Shown: positions 8,092 to 17,030, counted from the first letter of the stretch. The stretch: 39,595 bases of DNA from Planctomycetota bacterium (GCA_021413865.1 JAIOPN010000040.1:1-39595); one strand, 5' to 3'. Notes: generated by a model from the letters alone, not told the origin. Numbers and translations: made by a program.

Positions 8092-9546
8092 ATGAACACG
8101 ATCACGCGATACACGGCGGCGCTGGCGGTCCTCCTGCTGGCCACGCTCTCGGCCCACGCCAAAAACATCGACCTCTCCACCGTGCCCAACCGTGCGACGG
8201 TCCAGCTCACCATCTACAACTCAGAGGACCTCACGCTGGTGCGCGAGACGCGCGTCGTGAGTTTCAATAAGGGCGTCAACCCACTCCAATTCTCCTGGGC
8301 CAACACGCTGATCGATCCGACGAGCGTCGAGCTGCGATTCGTCTCCACGCCCGACAAGCTCGAGCTCGTGGACACCACCTTCCCGCACGACAAGCCGCAG
8401 ATGCTCTACTGGAACGTGCAGAGCGAGATCGACGGCGACGCCACGATCGAGATCAGCTACTTCACCAGCGGTATCTCCTGGCGGGCGGACTACGTCGGCA
8501 TCGCCTCGGCGGACGAGACGACCATGAAGCTGGAAAACTTTGTCCGCGTGATCAATCGGTCCGGCGAGGATTATGAGGAGGCGCAGGTCCGGCTGGTGGT
8601 CGGCACGGTCAACCTCGTGGAAAAGATCGCGGCGCTGGCGCAGGTATCGATGAACCGAGTCAATGAACTAGAGGCCGGCGCACGGGAACGCCTGCGTCAG
8701 AACGCGGCGAAAGATGCAATCGAGAGAGCGGATAAGTCCGCTGCTTTCGGCATGGGTACCGGCGGCGGCTCGGGCAGGTATGAAATCGCCGCCAGGAAAC
8801 CCAAGGAGATCGTCAAGGAAGGGCTGAGCGAATACTTCATCTACACCATTGAGGGCACCGAGACGATCCCCAACGGTTGGTCGAAGCGGCTGCGTTCCTT
8901 CGAGGCGGCGGATGTGCCCTTCAAGGTGCAGTACCGCTACCGCCCGCGGGAGTACGGCGACCAGTTGGTGCGCATGTACATCCTCACCAACGACGTGAAG
9001 TCAAAGCTGGGCACGACGCCCATGCCCGACGGCATCGTCCGCATCTTCCGCGACAACGGCCGCGATGGTCTGAGCTTCCTCGCGTCACAGCAGACGAAAT
9101 ACGTCCCCATTGGCGACAAGATCGAGGTGAACCTGGGCGCGGACCCCGAGGTCATTTTTGAACTCATCAAGCTCCGCGCCTCGCGCGACAATATCTGGAT
9201 GCGGGTCAACGGCATCGACTTCTTCCGCCAGGTCGGCGGGCCGATCCAGATCGAGGAGAACTCGAGCGTTGCCGGCTGGGACGACCATGCGGTCTTCACG
9301 CAGCGCATCCGCAACTACACCGCCAAGCCGATCGAGGTGGAGGTGCGGCGGAGCTACGGCGGGCACGTGCTGTACCGCAGCGCTATCCCGGGCGTGAAGC
9401 GGCACGATTTCCAGACGGTGGAGTTCAAGACGACCGTCCCCGCCGGCCAGCGCGCCGACCTGCTGCACGAGGTGGTCACCTCGCAGGGCCGCAACGCGAA
9501 ACAGAGCAACGTGACGTTGCAGAAGGCGGATGTGCAGGCGGAGTAA
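8092..9546 (+). CDS. exported DUF4139-domain protein
   Basis: A 484-residue protein with a clear signal peptide (MNTITRYTAALAVLLLATLS, cleavage probably after AHA at about residue 23). The body matches the DUF4139 family: a first beta-rich domain with VQLTIYNSEDLTLVRETR, the WRADYVG motif typical of this family, LENFVRVINRSGEDYE, and a second beta domain with YRYRPREYGDQLVRMYIL. The family is widespread and its biochemical role is not established. I set the start at 8092 because the 20 codons upstream in the same frame come from a palindromic repeat, while the signal peptide begins exactly at this ATG; AAGGA lies 11 bases upstream. Probably periplasmic or surface-located. Confidence 0.8.
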   Translation: MNTITRYTAALAVLLLATLSAHAKNIDLSTVPNRATVQLTIYNSEDLTLVRETRVVSFNKGVNPLQFSWANTLIDPTSVELRFVSTPDKLELVDTTFPHDKPQMLYWNVQSEIDGDATIEISYFTSGISWRADYVGIASADETTMKLENFVRVINRSGEDYEEAQVRLVVGTVNLVEKIAALAQVSMNRVNELEAGARERLRQNAAKDAIERADKSAAFGMGTGGGSGRYEIAARKPKEIVKEGLSEYFIYTIEGTETIPNGWSKRLRSFEAADVPFKVQYRYRPREYGDQLVRMYILTNDVKSKLGTTPMPDGIVRIFRDNGRDGLSFLASQQTKYVPIGDKIEVNLGADPEVIFELIKLRASRDNIWMRVNGIDFFRQVGGPIQIEENSSVAGWDDHAVFTQRIRNYTAKPIEVEVRRSYGGHVLYRSAIPGVKRHDFQTVEFKTTVPAGQRADLLHEVVTSQGRNAKQSNVTLQKADVQAE

Positions 9547-9593
9547 GACGCTAAGCCGCGAGAGGCTTGCCCCGCGGCGGTGATGCCCCGATC

Positions 9594-11192
9594 ATGTCGC
9601 GCATGAACCGACCCGGTGAACTCATCGCCGTCACGCCCTACGACACGCAGGCCGCGGATGGCCACGTGATCGAATCGGTGTTTCTCGATTTCGACGACCG
9701 TTTTGGCCGGCGCTGCCGGGTGTACGCCTCGCGCTGCCTGCCGCTGAATGTGAGCGATGGCGCAAAGGTCCCGGCCGTGCTGCACCTGCCCGGCGGAGGG
9801 CAGACCGTCTTCCGCCGCGACCTGACGTGGTGGGCGATGCAGGGCTTTGCCGCGTACGGCTACGACTGGCAGATCGGAGCGGCGATGGTGCACGGCGAGG
9901 GGCGGTGCAGCCGGTGGCCCGAGGGCGTCGTCAACCAGGGTGCCGCGCACGACCGTGAGGAGCAGGCGGTGCTGCCGCTGGCGATCCGGGCGGCGGGGGT
10001 GGTGATCGACTGGATGTCGACCGACCCGCGCGTCGATGTGGGTCGCGTCGGCGTGACGGGCATCAGTTGGGGCGGGTATCTGACGTGGGCGGTGAACGCG
10101 CACGAGCCGCGGCTGCGCGCGGCCGCGCCGGTGTACGGCTGCGGCGGCCTGTTCCGGCCGGAGCACGCGTACAAGGTGCAGGGCGGGAGCACGCTGGCCG
10201 AGGCATGGCGGGGGGAGTGGGACGCCGAAGCGCTGGGCGCGCGGCAGCAAAGCCCGGTTTGCTACATCTCAAGCACCAACGATTTCTTCGGGTACCACAT
10301 GACGGCCGACGCGCTGGTCAGTGGCTTGACAGTGGCGCACCGCCGCTCGAGCGATCCGAACAACGACCATCATGTGGCTCCGGGCTCGTCGGCGCTGGGC
10401 GTGGCGTGGTTCCGCCACTATCTCGACGGCGGCCCGCCGGTCCCGCGCGAGCCGGTGCTGCGCGGCGATCTGATGGTGGACGCCGACGCCTCTGAGCCGA
10501 TCACGGCAACGGAGGTCTGGTGGACGCCGTCGGACACGCCGGATGACCAGCGCTGCTGGCTGAAGTCGCCCATCGACCGGGGCGCGGCGCGGCAGGCGTT
10601 CGGCCGGGTGCATTACGCGTCGGGCATCGCGCTCAACACGCCGACCGTCGTGGTGAATGCGAGGCCTGTGATCACGCAGATAAAAAGCGACACATGGCCG
10701 GACGCGACGGACGGCACCGCCTCGTGGTGGGGGATGCGATCGACGCAGTATTACCGCACGGACATTACGGTCACGCCTGTCGCGGGTGATGCGACTCGGG
10801 CGGTGTGGGAGGTGGATCGGCAGGGGGGCGGCCCGCTGGCGGTGCTGTTCCGCGGCTTGGCCGACCCGCGGTGGAACGACGGGAAGTTCGACGCGCTGGA
10901 GATCGAGATCGACCCGTGCGGCAAGAGTCTCGACGGCGCGCAGGCGGTGGGGAACTTCGTGATCGGGGTGGACCGCCGGCTGGAGGATGTCGTCTCGTTG
11001 ACGCCGGTGAGCGTCGAGGGCCGGCTGCGGTTCACGATCCGCCCGACCGATTTTCCCAAGCGGCCCGACGGCGCGGGTTGGGCGGAGCTGCGCCAGGTGA
11101 CGATCACCGGCACGCTGGGCGGAAATCGTTTCGTGTTCGGCCCGGTGCGGAAGGTCGGCGCAGCGCAGACGAACGCAAAGACAGAGCGGTAG
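9594..11192 (+). CDS. alpha/beta hydrolase (acetyl-xylan-esterase-like)
   Basis: About 532 residues. The N-terminal half is an alpha/beta hydrolase: LHLPGGGQTV forms the oxyanion-hole region, GISWGGY carries the nucleophile Ser158, SSTNDFF gives the probable acid Asp and DPNNDHH the His. The C-terminal 200 residues (from about LMVDADASEPI) form a beta-rich accessory domain containing two WWTPS/WWGMRSTQYY-type stretches. Family members cleave acyl esters from polysaccharides or small molecules; the substrate here is unknown. No signal peptide is visible. The start is uncertain: TTG 9567, ATG 9594 and ATG 9603 are in frame and none has a strong ribosome site. It lies 47 bases after the DUF4139 gene on the same strand. 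Confidence 0.75.
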   Translation: MSRMNRPGELIAVTPYDTQAADGHVIESVFLDFDDRFGRRCRVYASRCLPLNVSDGAKVPAVLHLPGGGQTVFRRDLTWWAMQGFAAYGYDWQIGAAMVHGEGRCSRWPEGVVNQGAAHDREEQAVLPLAIRAAGVVIDWMSTDPRVDVGRVGVTGISWGGYLTWAVNAHEPRLRAAAPVYGCGGLFRPEHAYKVQGGSTLAEAWRGEWDAEALGARQQSPVCYISSTNDFFGYHMTADALVSGLTVAHRRSSDPNNDHHVAPGSSALGVAWFRHYLDGGPPVPREPVLRGDLMVDADASEPITATEVWWTPSDTPDDQRCWLKSPIDRGAARQAFGRVHYASGIALNTPTVVVNARPVITQIKSDTWPDATDGTASWWGMRSTQYYRTDITVTPVAGDATRAVWEVDRQGGGPLAVLFRGLADPRWNDGKFDALEIEIDPCGKSLDGAQAVGNFVIGVDRRLEDVVSLTPVSVEGRLRFTIRPTDFPKRPDGAGWAELRQVTITGTLGGNRFVFGPVRKVGAAQTNAKTER

Positions 11193-11199
11193 TATCCTC

Positions 11200-11302
11200 A
11201 TTTGAATATCAGGGTGGCTGGGGCAGAGTCTTCGATGCCTTAGTCTGTTTCAGGCGCCGAACTGGGGCTTCGCAAAGCCTCAGCCCCAGCCACCCATTTC
11301 AA
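11200..11302. repeat. palindromic repeat, family B, copy 1
   Basis: The arms are GGGTGGCTGGGGC (from 11212) and GCCCCAGCCACCC (ending at 11295), flanked by ATTTGAA and ATTTCAA. The inner sequence CAGAGTCTTCGATGCC is shared with the copies at 19627 and 34058. It separates the alpha/beta hydrolase and DUF4838 genes. Confidence 0.85.
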
Positions 11303-11330
11303 CCCAATCCAATCCACTACATGGTGAGCG

Positions 11331-13172
11331 ATGAAGAAAAAAACAACCACGCTGACTCTCGCGGAAGGTGGCCAGACCCAATACGTCATCACGCTCGCCG
11401 CCGACGCGCCGGTGCAGGACCGCAACGCCGCCGAGGACCTTGCGGCGCACCTCACGCAGATCACCGGGACCGCGTTCCCTATCGAGAAGCCGAAGGCGGG
11501 GCAGAAGGGTCGGCGCATCGCCGTCGGGGCCGGCGCGGCGCGGGCGGCGGGCCTGCCCGCCAAGGCGCTGGCGGGTCTGGGTGACGAGGGCACGCTGATG
11601 CGCACGCTCGGGGGCGACCTCATCCTGACCGGCTCGGGTGCGCCGATCGGTTCGCGCGGGACGCTGTATGCCGTCTATGTCTTCCTCGAAGAGGTGCTTG
11701 GCTGCCGCTGGTGGACCGTGGCGGCGTCGCACATCCCGAAGCGTGAGAAGCTCGAAATCCCCGCGCTGAACCGCCGCCACGTGCCGGTCTTCGAGTACCG
11801 CGAATCGCTCTACCGGCAGAGCTGGGAGACGAAGTGGTGCGTGCGCAACCGCACCAACGGCCTGTGGGAATCGAGCGGCGGTGTGCCCGCGGAGTGGGGT
11901 GGCCACCACGCCTACGAGGGGTTTGTGCACACCTTCGCCGGCGTGCTCGTGCCGGAGGCGGAGTTCGCCGATCACCCGGAGTGGTTCGCGTTGTTCGACG
12001 GCAAGCGCACGGCCGAGCAGTTGTGCATGAGCAACCCGGAGGTGCTAGAGTTCGTCACGCGGCGCGTGAAGGAAAACCTGCGCAGGAACCCCGCGGCGAC
12101 GATCACCTCGGTCTCGCAGAACGACAACCACGTCTATTGCCGCTGCCCGCAATGCGAGGCGGTCAACCGGAGCGAGGGCAGCCCGGCCGGCCCGCTGCTG
12201 CGATTCGTCAACAGGGTGGCGGAGGCGATCGAAGAAGAGTTCCCGCGCGTGGCGGTGGACACGCTGGCGTATCTTTTCAGCCGTAAACCGCCGCGCACCA
12301 CCCGGCCGCGCCGCAATGTGATCGTCCGCCTCTGCTCGTTCGAGTGCGACTTCCTCCACTCGCTCGATCACGTCAACAACCGGGCGTTCCTGCGCGACCT
12401 GCGCGGGTGGTCCAGACTCTGCAAGCGGCTCTACGTCTGGGACTACGTCACCAACTACGCCCACTTCGTAATGCCGCACCCCAACTGGTACGCGCTGGGC
12501 GACAACGTGCGGATTTTCCGCGAACACAACGTGCGCGGTCTTTTCGAGCAGGCCAACAACAGCTCGCTGGGCGGCGAGATGGCGGAGATGCGGGCGTGGG
12601 TGCTGAGCAAATTGCTATGGAACCCCGGCCGCGACGAACAAACGTTGATCGCGGAATTTCTGGAGGGCTACTACGGCCGGGCGGCAATGCACATCGACGC
12701 CTACATGCGGTCGATCTACCGTGCGGCGGTGGCGGTCGCGTATCACCCCGGCTCGCAGGCGATCCAGGACTGTCTCAAAAAACGCGGCTACCCGTTGGGC
12801 AAGGCGGGGCTTTATCTCGACCTCAACGCGCAGCCCGACGCGCCGTTCCTCGCCGCCGACCGGGTGCTCGAAGCGATGCGGCATTTCGCCGCCGCACTCA
12901 GCGCGGTGCATGGCGATGCGGCACTGGCCGCGCGGGTGGAGTTGGCACGGATGCCGGTCTGGTACGTCGCGCTGTTGAGATGGGACGAGCTGCGCGGTCA
13001 CGCGGAGGCGACCGGGCAGCAGTGGCTGATGGCCGAGGATCGCATGGAGGCGTTCCACGCCTTCGCCGCGATCTACACCGCCAACGGCATCACGCACCTG
13101 GGCGAGGGGTGGAGCCACCGCGACCTGCCGTGGTTGCGGACGGTGTGTGAGGGGACGGGGAATGCGTGGTGA
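11331..13172 (+). CDS. DUF4838-domain, glycosidase-like protein
   Basis: A 613-residue protein. The N-terminal 120 residues resemble the alpha-glucuronidase/GH20b-type cap domain (AAEDLAAHLTQITGTAFPI, then GTLYAVYVFLEEVLGCRWW). The DUF4838 region follows, with ITSVSQNDN, CRCPQCEA and the FVNRVAEAIEEEFPRV...LAYLFSRKPP track that marks the family. These proteins are thought to be TIM-barrel glycoside hydrolases, mainly from Planctomycetota and Bacteroidota, and few have been tested. The Met-Lys-Lys-Lys start is not followed by a hydrophobic core, so there is no signal peptide and a cytosolic location is implied. The ATG at 11331 is preceded by GGTGAGCG. It converges with the exported protein at 13320 across a palindromic repeat. 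Confidence 0.82.
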   Translation: MKKKTTTLTLAEGGQTQYVITLAADAPVQDRNAAEDLAAHLTQITGTAFPIEKPKAGQKGRRIAVGAGAARAAGLPAKALAGLGDEGTLMRTLGGDLILTGSGAPIGSRGTLYAVYVFLEEVLGCRWWTVAASHIPKREKLEIPALNRRHVPVFEYRESLYRQSWETKWCVRNRTNGLWESSGGVPAEWGGHHAYEGFVHTFAGVLVPEAEFADHPEWFALFDGKRTAEQLCMSNPEVLEFVTRRVKENLRRNPAATITSVSQNDNHVYCRCPQCEAVNRSEGSPAGPLLRFVNRVAEAIEEEFPRVAVDTLAYLFSRKPPRTTRPRRNVIVRLCSFECDFLHSLDHVNNRAFLRDLRGWSRLCKRLYVWDYVTNYAHFVMPHPNWYALGDNVRIFREHNVRGLFEQANNSSLGGEMAEMRAWVLSKLLWNPGRDEQTLIAEFLEGYYGRAAMHIDAYMRSIYRAAVAVAYHPGSQAIQDCLKKRGYPLGKAGLYLDLNAQPDAPFLAADRVLEAMRHFAAALSAVHGDAALAARVELARMPVWYVALLRWDELRGHAEATGQQWLMAEDRMEAFHAFAAIYTANGITHLGEGWSHRDLPWLRTVCEGTGNAW

Positions 13173-13199
13173 GTTGTTCCCCGCACGGGTGTATTTCCC

Positions 13200-13316
13200 G
13201 CCCATAGCCCCCGGCTCCGCCGGGGGGGTTCTTGTTGGATATACGAACTTGCAGCGCGTGCAAGGTGTCCGGTGATCGCTCGCGGAACCCGCCGGCGGAG
13301 CCGGGGGTTATGGGAT
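13200..13316. repeat. palindromic repeat, family A, copy 1 (full length)
   Basis: The left end CCCATAGCCCCCGGC and right end GCCGGGGGTTATGGG are inverted copies. Each end is also a hairpin by itself (CCCCGGC-TCC-GCCGGGG). The interior contains TTCTTGTTGGAT and GATCGCTCGCGGAACCC, shared with the other full-length copies. It fills almost the whole gap between two convergent genes. Confidence 0.88.
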
Positions 13317-13319
13317 AAT

Positions 13320-14444
13320 TCACTTCAACGTGTAGCGCAGCACCGCGACCTCAAACGGCTCGAGCATCAACGTCGCGACGCCGTTCGTGAGTTCGATCTC
13401 CTCGCCGTCACCCATCGGCTTGAGCGTGCCGGCGGCGTGCGGGAGCCGGAGGGACTCTGTCTGTTTTTCGTGGCTCGGGTTGACGACCAGGAGCAGGCCC
13501 TCTTTGCCGTGGAGCGCCGCGCGGGCGCGGATCGGGCTGTGCCGGTCGGTCGCTTTCGCCGGGGCGACGGACTCGTCGCGTGTGGAGGTGATGAGGAACT
13601 CACCGACTTCGGCGGCCCGGGCGTTGAGGGGTTTGACGCTCTGCCAGAGCTCCACGGGCATCGGGTGTTTGGGGTTGTGGAGGGAGCCGTAGGTGTAGTA
13701 GCCGATGCCCTGCGCGCCGCGTGCGAGGGAGAGGAAGACCATGCAGCGCAGCTCGGCGGGCGTGGGATAGCGGTCGTTGTTCTCCCAGGTGAAGAGTTGG
13801 AGGATCGGGAGGACCATGCGTTTGCCGCCGCTGGCGTTGCGGGCGCGCTGGACGGCGTCGCCTACGGAATCGACGGGCTGGTGGGGCACCGGGTAGAGGT
13901 ACGGCGCGGCCACGTCGATCGACGCGGCAATCATCTCTTCGTATTTGTCCGCGCCCGGGAGGGTGCCGGCCTTCACGCCCTGCGGCTCGTTGAGCCAGTA
14001 ACCGATCGCGTTCATCACCGGCCTGCCCGGGCAGTTCGCCGCCGTCTGCCGGTTTGAGGCGGAGGTCTGCTCGATGAGTCTTGTCTTGAACGAGAGCGCC
14101 GGCGAATCGACGCCGACGGCCAGCAGCACGCCGGCGAGGTCCTGCCCCTTGGCGCCGGAATGGACCGCGCCGTAGAGCCCGTGCGCCGGCAGCGTGGCGG
14201 CCTCCCTGGCGGATGCGACGGTGAGCGTGTTGAACCCGAAGTCCACCACCTGCGTGAGCGTCGCGCCGTCGAGCGGGGCGTCGTAGAGGAGGATCGGGAA
14301 GAAGGGTTTGTTGTTGACGAGCAGGACGCCGTGGTCGTCGGTGTGGACGGAGGTGATCGGCGGGGCGGGGGCCGATTCCGCGGCGAGAGTGGGGTGGGGG
14401 AAGAGCAGAGCGACGGACACGCTGAAGTAGAGTAGTGTTTTCAT
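13320..14444 (-). CDS. exported TIM-barrel-like hypothetical protein
   Basis: A 374-residue protein with a signal peptide (MKTLLYFSVSVALLFPHPTL, cleavage near AAES). The mature part begins like many (beta/alpha)8 glycosidase-like proteins: ITSVHTDDHGVLLVNNKPFF with FPILLYDAPLDG, then NAIGYWLNEPQG, which could hold an acidic catalytic residue, and APYLYPVP. A C-terminal small beta domain (RARAALHGKEGLLLVVNPS ... GEEIELTNGVATLMLEPFEV) resembles those closing glycoside hydrolases. There is no exact family match, so hydrolase activity is inferred. It is one of only two proteins in this half of the window with a clear signal peptide. The start at 14444 lacks a good ribosome site. Confidence 0.65.
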   Translation of the reverse strand: MKTLLYFSVSVALLFPHPTLAAESAPAPPITSVHTDDHGVLLVNNKPFFPILLYDAPLDGATLTQVVDFGFNTLTVASAREAATLPAHGLYGAVHSGAKGQDLAGVLLAVGVDSPALSFKTRLIEQTSASNRQTAANCPGRPVMNAIGYWLNEPQGVKAGTLPGADKYEEMIAASIDVAAPYLYPVPHQPVDSVGDAVQRARNASGGKRMVLPILQLFTWENNDRYPTPAELRCMVFLSLARGAQGIGYYTYGSLHNPKHPMPVELWQSVKPLNARAAEVGEFLITSTRDESVAPAKATDRHSPIRARAALHGKEGLLLVVNPSHEKQTESLRLPHAAGTLKPMGDGEEIELTNGVATLMLEPFEVAVLRYTLK

Positions 14445-14578
14445 GCTTTTATTTTACGGTCTGCATGCCATACGGGCCCGAATCAATAATGTAGCTCTGC
14501 TTAGTTGCGTACCACCGCGGGAGCAGATGTACGGCTTGAAGAAGATTACTTATCACGGACGCCGGTTGTTAACTACAG

Positions 14579-15097
14579 CTACAGCGGTTGGTAGGTGATA
14601 CCTAGCATTGCGCAGGATTCTTGGATACGAGTGAGATCAACTTTGCCTTGGAGGGCCGCTCGCAAATGATCGCGTGCTTGTTCCCGAAGTGGCGATCCGG
14701 GCGACAGCAGGGCTTCGTCGGTTCTCCAAGCGTCGAACCACGGCTCGCCGATTTCACGACAGTATTTGTCCAGATCGTCCATGCATCGAGGAATCGTATC
14801 TTCATGAGCGTGAAAGCGCAAGTGGTACTTATGAAGCGGCCCGGGGGTTGTATCACTATCAAGACCATTCAGTATGGGGCTTGGGAAATCATCATTTAGC
14901 ACGTAAATACCGAAATGGACTCGAAACGCTGGTTCAAATGAGAATAGATGCAAGTGGATGAACTGGATGACGTTCTGGTGTTGTCGCGTCCAGAAGGTCG
15001 GCTTTGTTCGGGTGAAGCCGAGGTCGGCGATTCGGCGAGTGAAGGCTCGGCGTATCTTTTCCGCGTTCGACCGCTTGAGTTTTGCATCCATCGGCAT
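14579..15097 (-). CDS. DUF4304-like protein
   Basis: A 172-residue protein. The N-terminal half fits the DUF4304 pattern: a basic helix, LGFTRTKPTFWTRQ, then VIQFIHLHLFSFEPAFRVHFGIYV. The rest is acidic and helical with KYHLRFHAHEDTI and CREIGEPWFDAWR. Members occur sporadically, some next to polymorphic-toxin immunity genes; none of that context is seen here. No signal peptide. GC content is visibly lower than in the neighbouring genes, and lower-GC non-coding DNA lies on both sides, consistent with horizontal acquisition. Starts at 15097 or 15091 (MPMDAK) are equally possible. The gap 14445-14578 holds no recognisable element. Confidence 0.65.
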   Translation of the reverse strand: MPMDAKLKRSNAEKIRRAFTRRIADLGFTRTKPTFWTRQHQNVIQFIHLHLFSFEPAFRVHFGIYVLNDDFPSPILNGLDSDTTPGPLHKYHLRFHAHEDTIPRCMDDLDKYCREIGEPWFDAWRTDEALLSPGSPLREQARDHLRAALQGKVDLTRIQESCAMLGITYQPL

Positions 15098-15274
15098 GTG
15101 TCGCCCAATACTGTTTATGTGATCTACACGTGAAGAAATAACGTTTTAGCCAACTTGTCTTAATCCTAATTACAACTCGTATAGACGACAAGTGTTTATA
15201 AGCGTTGGGTACGGAGGCCGCAACCAGGGAATCTAGCGTGGTGCCCACATGAAGCCGGTCGAATAGGCTTGCGC

Positions 15275-15302
15275 TGTGACACAAGGAAATCGGTGTGACA
15301 CA
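15275..15302. promoter_or_regulatory. pair of TGTGACACA direct repeats
   Basis: TGTGACACA occurs at 15275-15283 and again at 15294-15302, start to start 19 bp, about two helical turns. Each copy is nearly palindromic (TGTG-A-CACA). The spacing and symmetry suit a dimeric regulator, but no regulator gene is near and the pair lies about 260 bases before the antiporter start. Confidence 0.3.
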
Positions 15303-15403
15303 TCCAGAGAGCCAAGTAATAATAGTTGTAATCAGAATTTGGGAACCGTCCGCGAATGCGCTCATGGCGGAGCGTCGCCGACCGTGGGTTACTGTGGCAT
15401 ATC

Positions 15404-15435
15404 AGGGCGTCCGGCGGGACGCCTGCCCTACCGGA
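15404..15435. repeat. palindromic repeat, family C, degenerate copy
   Basis: AGGGCGTC...GACGCCTGCCCT with the shared CGGCGGGACGCCTGCCCTACCGG edge of family C (positions 15412-15434). Only one arm is well kept, so it is a decayed or half copy. Confidence 0.55.
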
Positions 15436-15560
15436 TTCAAAAGAACACGCTGACGCGTCGCCGTCGTGCAAAAACACCTCTTGCCCGATCGCCACGGCAC
15501 GCTATCGTACGTCCCGCTCGCCGTCGTCCGATCCACCACCGACCCACCCACGGGACCGAC

Positions 15561-16835
15561 ATGCACCCCAGCCCGATTGAAATCCTGGCCTCGGTTCTCT
15601 TCGCCCTCGCGGTGCTGCACACGTTCTGCGTCAAGCGGTTCGCGCACTGGGCGCACCTGCGGCCCAAGGGGTCGGTGAGCGAGCAACTGCTCCACTTCCT
15701 GGCCGAGACGGAGGTCGTGTTCGGCCTGTGGGCGGCGGTGCTGGTCGTGGGCGTCGGGGCGGTGAAGGGGTCGTTTCACGCCTCAATCGAGTACATCGGC
15801 ACGCTCAACTTCACCGAGCCCAAGTTCGTCTTCGTCATCATGGTGGTCGCCGCGACGCGGCCGGTGGTGAAGCTGGCCGAGGCGTTCATCTCGACGGCGG
15901 CGCGGTTCCTGCCGCTCAAAGAGGGGCTCTCGTTCTACCTGGCGGCCCTGATGCTCGGGCCGCTGCTGGGCTCGTTCATCACCGAGCCGGCGGCGATGAC
16001 CCTGCTCGCCCTGGTCCTCAAGCGACGCTACTTCGACAACGGCATCTCGAAAAAACTCGCCTACGCGACCATCGGCCTGCTCTTCGTCAATGTCTCCATC
16101 GGCGGCACGCTCACGCACTTCGCCGCGCCGCCCGTGCTCATGGTCAGCACCAAGTGGGGCTGGAGCACGCTCTACATGCTGGAGCATTTCGGCTGGCGCT
16201 CGGCGGCGGCCTGCGCGGTCTCGACGCTCCTCTTCGCCTTCTACTTCCGCAAGGAACTCTCGGCGCTCTCGCCAGAGCGGGACGAGAGCGCGGGCATCCC
16301 GGTTTGGCTCACCGCGTCGCACGTGGCGACCCTCGCGCTGGTGGTGCTCTTCGCCCACGAGTCGGACATGTTCTTCGGCGTTTTCGTGTTGTTCCTGGGC
16401 CTGGTCACGGCCACCCAGACGCACCAGGACCCGCTCAAGCTGCGCGAGGGACTCATGGTCGGCTTCTTCCTGGCGGGCCTGGTCACGCTCGGTTCGCTCC
16501 AGCAGTACTGGCTCGAGCCGCTCATCAAGAGCCTGGGCGGCGGCTCGCTCTATTTCGGGGCCACCGCGCTGACCGCGATCACCGACAACGCGGCGCTCAC
16601 CTACCTGGGCTCGACGGTGGAGGGCATCACGCCGGAGTTGAAATACGCGCTGGTGGCGGGGGCCGTGACCGGCGGCGGATTGACCGTGATCGCCAACGCC
16701 CCCAACCCCGCCGGCGCGGGCATCCTGCAGAGCGCCAAGGTGTTCGCAGACGAGGGCATCAGCCCGCTGGGGCTGTTCCTCGGGGCGCTGATCCCCACGG
16801 CGGTGGCGATCGCGTTCTTCTGGTTCATCCCATAG
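15561..16835 (+). CDS. putative Na+/H+ antiporter (PF07399 type)
   Basis: A 424-residue integral membrane protein with about 11-12 hydrophobic segments. It carries the segments typical of the PF07399 family of putative Na+/H+ antiporters: LGSFITEPAAMTLLALVLKR, GGTLTHFAAPPVLMVSTKW, ALTAITDNAALTYLGSTVEG and GGGLTVIANAPNPAGAGIL. The acidic and polar residues in these broken helices (TEPAAM, TDNAAL) are the likely ion sites. The start at 15561 (MHPSPIEILASVLF) is chosen because upstream codons are repeat and spacer DNA. The last codons, TTC ATC CCA TAG, lie in a family A palindrome, whose CCCATAG supplies the stop. Upstream regulation is unclear. Confidence 0.85.
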   Translation: MHPSPIEILASVLFALAVLHTFCVKRFAHWAHLRPKGSVSEQLLHFLAETEVVFGLWAAVLVVGVGAVKGSFHASIEYIGTLNFTEPKFVFVIMVVAATRPVVKLAEAFISTAARFLPLKEGLSFYLAALMLGPLLGSFITEPAAMTLLALVLKRRYFDNGISKKLAYATIGLLFVNVSIGGTLTHFAAPPVLMVSTKWGWSTLYMLEHFGWRSAAACAVSTLLFAFYFRKELSALSPERDESAGIPVWLTASHVATLALVVLFAHESDMFFGVFVLFLGLVTATQTHQDPLKLREGLMVGFFLAGLVTLGSLQQYWLEPLIKSLGGGSLYFGATALTAITDNAALTYLGSTVEGITPELKYALVAGAVTGGGLTVIANAPNPAGAGILQSAKVFADEGISPLGLFLGALIPTAVAIAFFWFIP

Positions 16836-16943
16836 CCCCCGGCTCGGCCAGGGGGTTCTTCGTTGGATCAACATATTTACGGTGCATATGTAGTGTTCGG
16901 TGGTCGCTCGCGGAACCCCCGGCGGACCCGGGGGCTATGGGAT
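16827..16943. repeat. palindromic repeat, family A, copy 2 (overlaps antiporter stop)
   Basis: The left end ATCCCATAGCCCCCGGC starts inside the antiporter gene, and the TAG at 16833-16835 is that gene's stop codon. The right end CCGGGGGCTATGGGAT closes at 16943 and is followed by GAAATTC, as in the copy at 37702. The interior again has TTCTTCGTTGGATCA and GGTCGCTCGCGGAACCC. Confidence 0.88.
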
Positions 16944-17022
16944 GAAATTCCAACAAGCTCATACCGCACCCTTCGGGATGCAGTGTGGCACCCCCCGATA
17001 CATAATGTTTCCGGGTCCGCGT

Positions 17023-17030
17023 ACGGAGGC
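17023..17030 (+). promoter_or_regulatory. ribosome binding site of the beta-helix gene
   Basis: ACGGAGGC lies 6 bases before the ATG at 17037 and supports that start over upstream in-frame codons, which run through the family A repeat. Confidence 0.75.

Larger units (their letters stand above)
15098..15560. other. 463-bp intergenic region between DUF4304 gene and antiporter
   Basis: Non-coding on both strands as far as I can judge. It starts AT-rich (15098-15210), where the DUF4304 promoter should lie, and returns to high GC after about 15440. It contains two direct TGTGACACA sites (15275-15302) and a short family C palindrome (15404-15435). An open plus-strand frame from 15276 into the antiporter gene runs through this palindrome and has no protein-like character before 15561. 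Confidence 0.6.

Noticed and set aside
15276-15560. N-terminal extension of the antiporter by about 95 residues
   Set aside because: The extension crosses a family C palindrome and spacer, is Arg/Pro-rich and lacks a ribosome site; the family start fits 15561.
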